In this document: piece after piece, positions 38,481 through 48,457 of the stretch
Position numbering within the stretch: the first letter of the stretch is position 1
How the letters are laid out: the number at the start of each line of letters is the position of its first letter
Assembly: GCF_007655135.1 (NCBI RefSeq)
Contig: NC_045134.1
Span: 22,096,568-22,160,567 of the forward strand
Direction of reading: 5' to 3'
DNA from: Punica granatum
Taxonomy: Eukaryota > Streptophyta > Magnoliopsida > Myrtales > Lythraceae
Length of the DNA: 64,000 nucleotides
Made by a program: the position numbers and the translations under genes
The notes under the pieces: generated by a model
Database searches by the model: none
What the model saw: the letters and a program-made list of their open reading frames with translations, nothing else
Told to the model about the DNA's origin: nothing

Positions 38481-41041
38481 ATGAGGTGAGGCGATGCTCG
38501 TTCCCCGTTGATTCCCCTCTTACACCTGTCCTGTCGGGTGGATGATTGTTTTTGTCTGTGGTGCCGAGTTTGGATTTTCGTGTGGTTTGAGGAAGTGGGG
38601 TGATTCCTTAAATCGGGTCATCTCATTTACCGATGTAATTCTAAAGTTAGAGCAACGGTGTTGACTGTGACTGTCGTCGTAGTCAAATTGACACTCTTTT
38701 AGCATCTCGAGGTTGTCCTAGGTTGGGATTATGGGCGATGTTCGTTCCCCGTAGATTCTCCTCTTCAATCTGTGCTCCCGGGGAGATGATTGTTCTTGTC
38801 TAATTCTTGGTGATGGGGTCCTCGAAATGGCGCCAAGTTTTGATTTTCCTGTGGTTTAAGGAAGTGGGGATGATTCTTTTCATCGGGGCTGGATTGTGAT
38901 TGTTGTTGTTGTCAAATGGACACTCTTTTAGCATCTCGAGGTTGTCTTAGGTCCGGATTTTTTTATGGTTAGGGTTAGGAGAAAGATGTAAGATTTTCCG
39001 TAGGGAGTTTGCTAATTTGATTCCATTGTTGCGCAAGTTTGGAATGGTGGCAAGTGTGTGATAATTGGATGGGAAGTTTTGATTGGGGATTCTGCAATTT
39101 GCTTGTGCGCTGACTTGTGGTTGGGTTGTTAGATCCAGTCCCCGTGATTGATGCTGTAGGATCAGTGAATCGTTACAAGGGCATTATAGACTTGACTATG
39201 AGTTTTTTACTCTGTTGTTGTCTGAGGACATTCGTAAGATTGGTTTTCATGGCTCAATATATGAAAAAAATTCATTTTGCTATGCAGGTTGAGATGAGCA
39301 TAGTCTCCCATTTCCGATATTGTTTAATTTTTTTTATAGTTATCTGATATTGTTTGGTTATGTCATCTGGGAACGCACCTTCTGGATTTATTGAATTCTG
39401 TTAATTGTTTCAGTTTCCCATTTTCTCATGGTATTGCGAGACTTTGGCCTTTTTACTATTATTTGTATGATTTGCCCCTGCTCGTTCAGTTTCAATACAT
39501 TTGATGATTGCTTTATGTTGTATGATTTTTTTTCTTTAGTCGTCATCCCGAGGTGAAGTGGGCCCAAAGGAAAGACAAGGTCTTCCTTACGGTGCTGTTG
39601 CCTGATGCTAAAGATGCCAATGTGAACCTTGAGCCTGATGGCATTTTCACCTTCACTGCCAAGGGCGGAGCAGAAAATCATGCCTATGAGCTAAAGCTGG
39701 AGCTCTTTGACAAGGTTATTGTAGAGGTGAGTATGACTAATGTTGAATTCATGTCTGCTGTATTGTCAGTCGGTGCTAACTACTTATATTCTACTTGTTG
39801 TATTACTTTAGGAGAGCAAAATAAACTACGGGGTAAGGAATGTATTCTGCATCTTGGAGAAGGCGGAGAAGGTGTGGTGGAAGAAATTGTTGCGCGGTGA
39901 GGGCAAACTACCTCATTATGTCAAAGTTGACTGGGACAAGTGGGTGGATGAAGACGAAGATGATAACGGTATGCATGTGTATTTATCATCTGGTCTCCTT
40001 TTGTTTGTGGCTTGGATGTGAAAGTTGCATTTACTGATGCACCGTTGATGTCTGATTGATGCATCTAATGTTCTTTAATCAGGTGGTTTAGGCGACTTGG
40101 ATTTGGGTGGCATGGACTTCTCGGTAGGGTTGACTGTCTTTTTTTCCTCTTTAGGCTGTTTTTACTTATTTGGGTTTTTCAAATTTCTAATTATTGATTT
40201 CCTTTCTCCAGAAACTCGGTGGAATGGGTGGAATGGGCGGAATGGAGGGAATGGGCGGAATGGGGGGAATGGGGGGAATGGGCGGAATGGGCGGAATGGG
40301 TGGAATGGGTGACGACATAGGTGAAGACTTTGACGACAGTGATGATGAAGGTAAGAAATTCACCATGTGGCGTATTAGGCAGGTCATGTTCTATATATCT
40401 CTGGCCTGATTATTCAGTTCCGATTAGGTTCGGTACATCCTTTCATAGTCAGGGATAGTAATCACCAACAATATTTTAGTGGCTTCTCATTGTTGGTGCA
40501 TGTTGATTGAGCTACAAGCTTGGACAAACAGTTTATGGAGAAATGCCAGATTTTTCATCACGGGAAACAGAAATGGGACATAGTTTGTAGACTTTGGTGT
40601 CATAATTCTAGCCATTTAAAGGGGGAAAAAAAGAAAAAAGAAAAATGAACATAAACTTGAAAAGAGGTAGGAATCGTGATGGTACAGTTGGAAATTAGTT
40701 TGGGAAGGGATCCATTGATTTTCGTGGTTGGAGGAAATCTTGTGCGGTTATGATGTAGTGCTTTCATAATTTTGAGCTGGTGAGAGGCCCGGGGAAGAGC
40801 TCAAATTTTAGGATACTAAATAATGCCGTGTCTCATTTACTTCTCTAAATGTATCTTGAGTTGGGTGTGCCGAGAAAACTTTTACCGTAATTTGTCTGTT
40901 TCTAGTATAGTAATAATTTTGTCGTTTCTAAATATTTACTCTTCTCTAATTGTATATGAAGAGGTTGCGAAACCAGAGGAAGCTGAAGTGGCTGAAAAGA
41001 AGGCTGAGGATAAAGCTGCTGATGCTACGACCAGCACATAA
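38481..41041 (+). CDS. Hsp90 co-chaperone p23 (CS domain)
   Basis: Six exons: 38481-38485, 39540-39726, 39812-39968, 40083-40123, 40212-40350, 40962-41041. They join to 609 nt, or 202 residues, and all phases agree. Exon 1 holds only ATGAG, so the start depends on splicing to AG-TCGT. The product opens MSRHPEVKWAQRKDKVFLTV, the CS/HSP20-like domain of p23 (about residues 3-90). The domain contains VRNVFCILEKAEKVWWKKLL and the family's conserved WDKWVDEDE after it. A Gly-Met repeat run follows (GGM/GM units, about residues 131-160), then an acidic Asp/Glu tail and an Ala/Glu/Lys-rich end. Known role: p23 binds ATP-bound Hsp90 and stabilises client complexes in the cytosol/nucleus. The GGM repeat is also seen in some plant p23-1 forms and is likely length-variable. 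A tandem duplication lies in intron 1. Confidence 0.92.
38488..38960. repeat. ~240-bp tandem duplication in p23 intron 1
   Basis: Two diverged direct copies, about 38488-38729 and 38730-38960. Both start '.ggcgatg.tcgttccccgt' and end with 'cactcttttagcatctcgag' plus 'gttgtc.taggt'. The first copy begins immediately after the exon 1 donor. Divergence and small indels show it is older than the LSM4 intron duplication. Confidence 0.8.
40215..40315 (+). repeat. In-frame GGM-coding minisatellite in p23 exon 5
   Basis: About a dozen 9-base 'ggaatggg(t/c/g)' units encode the Gly-Gly-Met/Gly-Met run. Units are nearly identical, so length polymorphism by slippage is likely while the frame is kept. 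Confidence 0.85.
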
Positions 41042-41530
41042 GGTCCCGTCCAAGCTCACTGGATGGAGTTATCAGATATGCGGGATTTATATGGCGGTTT
41101 CGGATTTGGAGACTATCTAGTATTTGCTATTCGTGGATGTTTTTTCTTCGCCCCCTTCACCGAGACAATGTCTTTTGAATATGATCACAGTCGCATGGCA
41201 GCTAATAGTATTGTCTCGTGAACAATATGTTGACATAAATTGTTGTAATTCTGGGTAGAGTTTAGCATGGATTTACCGATTTGGTATGTTTTGGATTCAT
41301 GGGTATGATTCATGTTTGGTTGACTGGTTTTACGGTTGACATGCGTCCCCAGCAACCTTAGTTCTGCTTCAGGAGTGCGTTACACGGGATCTTGTATGAA
41401 CCGTTCGGATTAATTGAGCCACTTTGGCATGGAATCTGATTGGCAATTGTTAGCAAGTTTAAGTGGTTGGGTCGGATAATTATCTTGCTAATTCTGAAAC
41501 GAGGTGAATGCAAAATTTGTAAGCATGTAT
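41042..41530. other. 3' region of p23, no further gene
   Basis: Contains the p23 3' UTR. Nothing else recognised. Confidence 0.5.
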
Positions 41531-41533
41531 TTG

Positions 41534-41834
41534 TTATTGGAATTTGATTTATAAGAATCACTGAAGCTCTAATTTTTTTTCGGTAGATGCTTAACACTCG
41601 AATTTGATTTATACGTACTCAACACTTCCTTCGCTCCCGCTTTCATCGTAGCCTGATTTTTGAAATTTTATTTCATCAAAACACGCACATAAAAAAAAAT
41701 TGTAAGCACGTATTTGAATTGGGTAAAATTACAAAAATCAAGTTATGATAGAAGCGGGAGCAAAGAAAGTGTTGCGTGCTTATACATCAAATTGAAGTGT
41801 CTGAGTACTACTTGTAAATCAAATTCCAGTACGA
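41534..41834. mobile_element. Imperfect long inverted repeat (MITE candidate)
   Basis: The left arm (about 41534-41650; includes 'ttggaatttgatttataag', 'cactcgaatttgatttatac' and 'ttcgctcccgctttcat') is mirrored by the right arm (about 41735-41834; includes 'gatagaagcgggagcaaag', 'acatcaaattgaagtgt' and 'cttgtaaatcaaattccagt'). A spacer of roughly 80 bases separates them. It is non-coding. The target-site duplication was not resolved, so the superfamily is unknown. Confidence 0.6.
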
Positions 41835-42248
41835 AGAAAGACTGGGAACATGTAATTCTAAAGCTTGGATTGTTGGAAATTCAACGATAGCCAATGTCGT
41901 GTGCGTAGCAGCTTCGATATGTTGTCTATGTTGCATCTTCGAAAGAGTCGTGTCAAAGAAGTTAGAGATCGGGCATCAATTTTTGGCTACTATGTATGAG
42001 AATGGTGCAATCTCTTTATCAAATCTAAATAAGATTTTTGCGTCATTAATTAAACAAATCAGAAATGAAAATCTGCTGGGGGCTGATCCCGAGATGCGGT
42101 CCTCCCGGTCGAATTTTTGTAATTTTTTCCCACTAACTGCCCCCCTTTCTTCATAATGAATATTTGAACTTCAATGGCGAAGATCTTCCGATTTAAAGGC
42201 ATAAATGAAAATAACGAAATATCTTCACTTTTGAACTGTCAATAATAT

Positions 42249-42278
42249 TAGCCGTTGGGGAGTCCTCTCCAACGGCTA
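42249..42278. promoter_or_regulatory. Two MSA elements upstream of KNOLLE
   Basis: TCCAACGGCTA (plus strand, 42268-42278) and CCCAACGGCTA (minus strand, 42249-42259) both fit the mitosis-specific activator consensus YCYAACGGYYA bound by MYB3R factors. They lie about 440-470 bases upstream of the start codon and shortly upstream of the (CT)n leader. This fits G2/M-restricted expression, which is established for KNOLLE in Arabidopsis. Confidence 0.8.
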
Positions 42279-42367
42279 GTTTCCCCCGGGGACCTATTCC
42301 TTCCCTTTTTTAACTTATAACGCCCCGATCCGCATGTAATAACACGCAGTCCCCCGCCTGATCTCCT

Positions 42368-42371
<4 letters not shown>

Positions 42372-42405
<34 letters not shown>
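42372..42405. repeat. (CT)n microsatellite, KNOLLE leader
   Basis: A CT tract of about 34 bases just before the 5' UTR splice donors of the syntaxin gene. Confidence 0.9.
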
Positions 42406-42407
<2 letters not shown>

Positions 42408-42440
42408 GTTTCATTTCTCTGAGCTGAGGAGTTTTGGGTT

Positions 42441-42543
42441 TGGAAAGGTAAGGCCTTTGCTTCTGATTTCCCTTTTTCGAACTCGAATTTGTTTGTTGAT
42501 TCTGGAAAGGTAAGGCCTTTGCTTCTGATTTCCCTTTTTCGAA
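42441..42543 (+). repeat. 62-bp-offset duplication creating twin 5' UTR donors
   Basis: A 41-base block beginning tggaaaggtaaggcctttgc occurs at 42441-42481 and 42503-42543, almost identical. Each copy carries the sequence AAAG|GTAAGG, a strong donor (introns would begin at 42448 or 42510). A likely acceptor is at 42661-42662. Two alternative leader splice forms are therefore possible. Confidence 0.75.
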
Positions 42544-42720
42544 ATCATTTTCAGGTTCCAAAGAAACGATTTTGAGCTAAATTTAGAAAGAAACGAGCAG
42601 GACCCATGATTTGAATTGTTCTGCTATGATCTGAAATGGGTTTTACTTATTGGTCGATTCAGGTCTCTGTTTGAAGTTTCCAAAGTTCGAAGAGTCCATT
42701 TTGCTCGAGATTCTGCCAAG

Positions 42721-44013
42721 ATGAACGATCTAATGACTAAGTCGTTCATGAGCTATGTCGACCTCAAGAAGGCGACGATGAAGGAGGAGAAGGACCTTGA
42801 GGCAGGTCTCGACGGCCTTGAGATGGGCTCCTGTGGAGGTCCGATGGACTCCGACATGGGTCTGTTCCTGCAGGAGGCAGAGAAGGTGAAGGAGGAGATG
42901 GGCGTGATCCGGGACATCCTCGGGAGGCTTCAGCAGTTGAATGAGGAGAGCAAGACCCTGCACAAGCCTGAGGCCTTGAAGTCGCTGCGGACCCAGATCA
43001 ATGCCGATGTAGTGGCGGTCCTAAAGCGGGCGAGGGCCATCCGTGGCCAGCTGGAGACGATGGATAGGGCCAACGAGGGGAACCGCCGCCTCTCGGGCTG
43101 CAAGGAGGGAACCCCGATCTACAGGACTAGGATCGCAGTCACTGGTGGGTTGAGGAAGAAGCTCAGGGAGCTGATGATGGAGTTTCAGGAACATAGGCAG
43201 AAGATGTTGACCGAGCACAAAGAAACCGTCGGGAGGCGGTACTACACAGTGACCGGTGAATACCCCAACGAGGAAATCATCGAGAAGGTCATCTCCAGTG
43301 GGAATGAACATGGGGAGGAGTTCTTTCAGAGGGCAATCCAGGAGCACGGCAGGGGAAAGGTGATCGAAACAGTCGTTGAGATTCAAGACAGGTAAACCAC
43401 TGAATGCCCATTTCTCTGTTAGAATTGAGACCACGCTAAAATACAACAAATTTCACTTCCAGATGTCATGTTGATGTTATAATTATGTTATTGCTTGTTT
43501 CTGTATGTGTTTCGAATTCTTAGGTTACCGTTACAGTTAAGGGAGAAACGTTTGGATTGATAAGTCAGTTTTTACTATTCACCGGATTTTTATGCTGTCG
43601 TTTGAGTGTGCTGTTTTGTGATTCGGTCCAACTTCCATGGTTATCTTATCGCTAAAATTCGGGAAGAGCGAGGACAGAACAGATTCCTCAAAGAAGTACC
43701 CGAACTTACTGACGAGTTAAAAAAATTGAACAGATATGATGCGGTGAAAGAGATAGAGAAGAGCCTCCTGGAGCTGCACCAGGTGTTCCTCGACATGGCA
43801 GTGATGGTGGAGGCTCAGGGGGAGAAAATGGACGACATCGAGCACCACGTGATGAGCGCGTCCCACTATGTGAAGGATGGCACCCGAGACCTCAAGACTG
43901 CCAAGGACTACCAGCGCTCCAACCGCCGCTGCATCTGCATTGCACTCATCCTCATCCTTGCCAGTATCCTTGTGATTGTCGTCCCCATCGCCACCAGCTT
44001 GAGCCAATCCTGA
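42721..44013 (+). CDS. KN: Cytokinesis-specific syntaxin KNOLLE (SYP111, Qa-SNARE)
   Basis: Two coding exons, 42721-43391 and 43734-44013, join to 951 nt, or 316 residues, close to the 310 of Arabidopsis KNOLLE. The N-terminus MNDLMTKSFMSYVDLKKA is diagnostic of SYP111. An Habc helical region spans about residues 45-165. The linker includes GRRYYTVTGE, then the Qa-SNARE motif (about 215-280) with zero-layer Gln at about 252 in VEAQGE. A C-terminal membrane anchor (about 290-312, Ile/Leu/Val-rich) follows a basic/Cys stretch. Known role: vesicle fusion at the forming cell plate with SNAP33/NPSN11/SYP71 and the Sec1-type protein KEULE. Start choice: the ATG at 42721 is preceded by an acceptor at 42661-42662, and an upstream in-frame ATG (42616) would lie in the leader intron. 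MSA boxes upstream support mitotic expression. A broken duplicate lies at about 50.5-51.5 kb. Confidence 0.93.
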
Positions 44014-45480
44014 GCAAGCCTTTGGGTGTCCTATAATACCGTCCCGGGCCTTGAATTCGAATCCGAATTCAAACTCCGTTTGTCATTTCCAGCTGCTGCT
44101 ATAGTTTGTATGGAATCTGACTGATTAGTCCTTGGTTTTGGGACTATGGTGTGATCAAGTAAACATACATGTCTTGCGATTCTTTCAATTTTTCCTTCCA
44201 TCTCCATGTTATGGAAAATCAATGGAAATATATGGAACTTTGGGGGTGATTGAGATAATTCTCCAAACTTCAGGGCGTAAACAGAAATAATCTGGAACGA
44301 TGGGCCAAATTGAAATAAACCTATCGATCTTGCAGGCACGTGGCATGGCGGCCCGCGAACCGTGTAAACATGACTTGTTGAACAGATGAAAAATTAAAAA
44401 GTTCAGGTATCATTTTGAGAAACTACATAAATTAATGATCGGATTGAAATTATGTTTTTTTCAGAATGATGGTGCCGTCTTCTAATGAAGCACGTTTCTC
44501 TTGTGGGGTTCTTTACTGACGTACCCATTCTATATATAGAACATTTTCCTAACATTTTCCTACCCTATCATGTTAGGGACTAGATTCTATCCAAAACTAG
44601 TAGTGGAATTTCGAGTACTCATCGAAAATCTATTATTTATTTATTTGTTTTGCCAAGAGCCAGAAATTCAAACATTGCAATGCCTTAAAGAGCAAGAGAA
44701 AGTTATAGTGTAGAGATTTTCAAGCAATCTCGAACAATTGTCACATAATATTTTGAAATTGAGTAGATAACACCGTTGAAGTACAATGGAGTTGAAATAA
44801 ATAGAACGGAAGTAAATAGGATGGAGGAAAAAAATTTTAAATTTATTTTATTTTATTTTATTTATAAATAATCACGTAAATAAGCAAAAACATGCATAAA
44901 AAAACATAAATATTCTTTGTATATAATTTGCTCCATTGTCGGTTTTAGGTACTTGTCAATTAGCATCGGAGCCAAAACTCATCGTATAGGCTCTTGATTA
45001 AATCCACTTATTTTTTATTCAAAGTTTATCCATAACTTATGATAGTCTTATCAATTTTGGGTATATTTATATCCTTGCAGAAGGAGAATGTTTATGGTGC
45101 AATTAGTTATCCAGTGCAATTAATTTTTTGATTGTTGAATGATCAGTAAATTATTTATTTATTCATCAGTAATTTCAATCTCAACGGTTCAATTTTGCAC
45201 CATAGAATTCCCACAAGGATTCTCAATTGTCGTCCTACCAAAGATACGCCCAAAGTGAACAGATTAAAAGTTGGGGGAGCATTTTGAGAAATCATACAAA
45301 CTTCCAGAACAGTCGCGCCTTGTCCTGAAGAAGCACGTTTCTTTGTCGAATTGTTAGTTATCCTCCAATCAAGCATACGACACTGTGAGCGGATTCCTTC
45401 TCACTCTCTCGCTCTAAAACCAACTGGACGGTCCACGAGGAGAGAGAGAGAAGACTAGCTTAGCTTGAAGCAGAGCTGCC
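44014..45480. other. Intergenic region between KNOLLE and USP gene A
   Basis: Holds the KNOLLE 3' UTR and the USP-A promoter/leader (with a short GA-rich tract near 45440). Otherwise AT-rich with no gene recognised. Confidence 0.5.
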
Positions 45481-46954
45481 ATGGCGGTCGCGGAGAAGCA
45501 GGTGATGGTGATCGGGATCGACGACAGCGAGCACAGCACGTATGCCCTCGAGTGGATCCTCGACCACTTCTTCGTCCCCGTCGCCCCCAACTGCCCTTTC
45601 AAGCTCTACATCGTCCACGCCAAACCTACTGCCTCCTCCGCCGTTGGCCTCGCTGGTCCTGGTTGTAATCCGCCCACCGGTCATCTACTTCTGATACTGA
45701 TTTTCTTATTGTTTCCTTAAATTTTGAGGAAATTGATGTTTGATTCTCCTCGTGTGCGTAGGGGCTGCGGATGTCCTGCCAATTGTGGATGCGGATCTGA
45801 AGAAAATTTCCGCCAGAGTCCTCGAGAAGGCTAAGGAAATCTGCACCAGTAAATCGGTAAGGAAAGAAAGAAAAGCAAAATTTCTGCTTATAATCTCTGC
45901 AGTTCATCGGATTAATTGAGCTTCGGCAGTGATCGTCTCAATCATGCGGATTTCTGATTGCTATGACATCGGTCAAGTTGAAGTCGGCTAGATCGGTTAT
46001 CAATTAGTAGTCTGATGCTTAAGCAAACTGTTGTTAAGAAACTATTTTTAATGAAGAACTGGGAAACCGGAAAAGAAATACGAAGATGGAGAGGTAGGAG
46101 GACTCTGAATTCTAGGTGCCTATCAGTTTCTATTCCTTGGCAGCTTCAGATTAGTCCATATGAATTGTAGGAGTACTTTAAGTTCAACGGAGTCTCGACG
46201 AAGCGAAGTTGGCTGGAAAGATACTTTGATAAAGCGAGCTAGCTTGTGGTGGAACCTAATATTTATGAGTTTAGCTAGCGTTCGTACAAAACGGATGTCT
46301 TTTGTGGTACTCTTCTTCCATGTCTGAGTAAGGCCGACAAATGCATGCGTGAAATGTATATGCAGAATGAGTTTCGAATTATTGATACGGGCGTTGAATC
46401 GCCATCTACGAACGAGTGTTGCTCGGGCATTTTGTTACGATTTGGTTGTCTGCAGGTGACTGATGTGGTGCTGGAGGTGGGAGAAGGGGATGCGAGGAAT
46501 GTTCTCTGTGAGGCCGTGGAAAAGCACCACGCATCCATACTTGTCGTGGGCAGCCATGGCTACGGAGCTATAAGAAGGTAAGACCAGAGTATTGTTGCAG
46601 GCTTGCAATCCCATGTTGAAAAAATGAAAGAACAACCATGAGTTTATATGAGCTTGTATACTGCCACTTAGCAGCTTGAGCTTTTAAGTGAAAATGGACA
46701 TGAGCCCGTATATTCCCGATGGAAATTCAATAGCATTGATGATGTAACCTTACTGAGTCAGTGATGTTTTTTCCTAAAAAGATTCTCTTATGAACTCGAA
46801 GCTACTGTATGGTTCCCCTGAGCACATACTCGTTGAAGATCTTACGGAGACTCCGTGTTTTGGCAGGACTGTTCTGGGCAGTGTAAGTGACTACTGTGCT
46901 CATCATGCTCACTGCACCGTGATGATCGTGAAGAAGCCCAAGACCAAGCACTAG
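45481..46954 (+). CDS. Universal stress protein (USP gene A)
   Basis: Four exons, 45481-45661, 45762-45856, 46456-46577 and 46867-46954, join to 486 nt, or 161 residues. The product opens MAVAEKQVMVIGIDDSEHST, the beta1 strand plus the conserved Asp of the UspA fold. It then has LYIVHAKP (beta2) and an ILVVGSHGYG strand. The ATP-binding signature G-x2-G-x9-G-S is complete (GSHG...LGS, about residues 121-135) and is followed by VSDYCAHHAHCTVMIVKKP. The family consists of small cytosolic/nuclear adenine-nucleotide-binding proteins induced by hypoxia, drought or osmotic stress; the exact role here is unknown. Intron 3 carries dispersed-repeat sequence. Gene B downstream has exons of 181/95/122 nt, identical to A's first three, so the pair arose by an older tandem duplication. 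A degraded paralogue lies at 59999-61354. Confidence 0.92.
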
Positions 46955-47427
46955 GAGTTTCCGCTCATGGTTCTGCCGGGAAATGCATATCGATTGTATT
47001 AGATGGATTACTGCCATTGCCTGTATATCGCGTGAAAAGTACAACATAGCTCTGCATGAATAAGGACTGCTGTTCTGTAACTGTTGTCTGATTTATAAAT
47101 AACTGCTCCAATAATTAACTGTGTACTCTATAATTACATGAATAAGTTGGTGGCTTGCGGATTCGTCCAATGTCTCCAACCCTTTTTATGATTCAATCCA
47201 AAGCGGAACTCAAAATTTGCTCTTTACTGCTGTAAAGTGCCAGATATAAAATCTGGGGCTGCAAGAATGGGCTGAATTCGGGGCTCCGAGGTGCGAATTA
47301 GATATTTACAATTTTAGGTGTGTAAAGCGGTATGAAGTCTATTGGTAGAGATCAATCGATTATTCCAAGATGGGTTCTTCAATGTTCTGTGGCGCCGGTA
47401 CTAAGTACTCTACGGTTCGGGGCTTAA
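46955..47427. other. 3' region of USP A
   Basis: Contains the USP-A 3' UTR. No other feature; collinear with 61355-61827 in copy 2. Confidence 0.6.
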
Positions 47428-47660
47428 GGCTCTGTTTGGTTTCAGAGTTATATTTTAGAATCACAATTCTAACTTAATTCTACCCACTAGAAAATAAAAT
47501 AACTCATACAAAGTCAAAGAGTGAGTCTCATTTATATTACTTTTTTCCACAACAAAACAACATAACTCTTACAAAGTCAAAGGGTGGATCCCATTTATAC
47601 CACTCAAAATCAAAATCAAAATCACAATTCTAAAATCCTACTATGAAACCAAACACCACC
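47428..47660. mobile_element. Tourist-like MITE, family X copy 3 (TAA TSD, empty site known)
   Basis: A 233-bp element with ends GGCTCTGTTTGGTTTCAGAG and, on the opposite strand, GGTGGTGTTTGGTTTCATAG, flanked by TAA (47425-47427 and 47661-47663). The duplicated USP unit at about 61820-61835 reads 'ggggcttaagcaagtctatt', the site without the element and with a single TAA. This gives exact boundaries and shows insertion after the segmental duplication (or precise loss in copy 2). Confidence 0.9.
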
Positions 47661-47663
47661 TAA

Positions 47664-48180
47664 GCATGTCTATTGATAGACATTAGTTTATTGTTACCTT
47701 CGCTCGTTGAGGCAACTCTTAATAATTTAGGCAAAAACAGAAACAGCCTAGACAACTCTTAATAAAATCCTTATTCGGTTTTTTCCCCCCTTTTTCTTTA
47801 GAAATTTGAGAAATAGCTCGTCCGCGGTTGGCACCTATGTCGATTTTAAGGTTAGCTAAAGGAAATACTATCAATGAGGTTGATCCTTGCAAATTTTACA
47901 GTAGACGACTTTTTTTTTCCAGTGCATATCTAAGTATTCAGAAGTTAAATGAGACTCGTAGTTAATCCAGTTCGGACTAGATCGGTCCACTAAGAGAATA
48001 AAACTCTTATAATCATGGATTTTCTCTATTAATAAGACTCCCGAGAAGTTATTTACGGAAAACAAACGCAATCCCTATGAACTAACTCATGTTGATAACT
48101 TTTTTTTTTGCCCCTTTAATAATTGAAAAGTTAGAATATTTGGTCCTTTTATCAAATTAATCCTTTTGTATTTCAAGGTC
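47664..48180. other. Upstream region of USP B
   Basis: Non-coding, collinear with parts of 61850-62700 in copy 2 apart from indels. No gene. Confidence 0.55.
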
Positions 48181-48181
48181 A

Positions 48182-48209
48182 TATTATTATTATTGTTATT
48201 GTTATTATC

Positions 48210-48242
<33 letters not shown>

Positions 48243-48243
48243 T
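48182..48243. repeat. (TTA/ATT)n microsatellite upstream of USP B
   Basis: A trinucleotide tract of about 62 bases with 'tgt' and 'cgt' interruptions. It is absent from the corresponding place in copy 2 (near 62698). Confidence 0.92.
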
Positions 48244-48384
48244 AAAGAAAAGAAGTTGGAAACTTATCCAACCGGTGGGATATGTACGCATGCGTACATT
48301 ATTCCAAATAGCACCGTCTTCCCGCTCAGAAATGACGTGTCCGGTAGGTCATCTACGCGACCTCTCTCTTTTTAACATTCCAGG

Positions 48385-48394
48385 TATAATATAC
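48385..48394 (+). promoter_or_regulatory. TATA-like box of USP B
   Basis: TATAATATAC lies 73 bases before the ATG. The same place in copy 2 has a better TATAAATATA (62771-62780). The region between the box and the ATG is conserved between copies. Confidence 0.5.
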
Positions 48395-48457
48395 AAACAC
48401 AATTCTCTGAAGAGACGCGAGACACAGAGAGAGACGGAGCAGAGTGCTTCGATTCCC

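Noticed and set aside
40097..40387. Gly/Asn/Trp-rich and Pro/Ile-rich ORFs over the p23 repeat
   Set aside because: They are out-of-frame and antisense shadows of the GGM-coding minisatellite.
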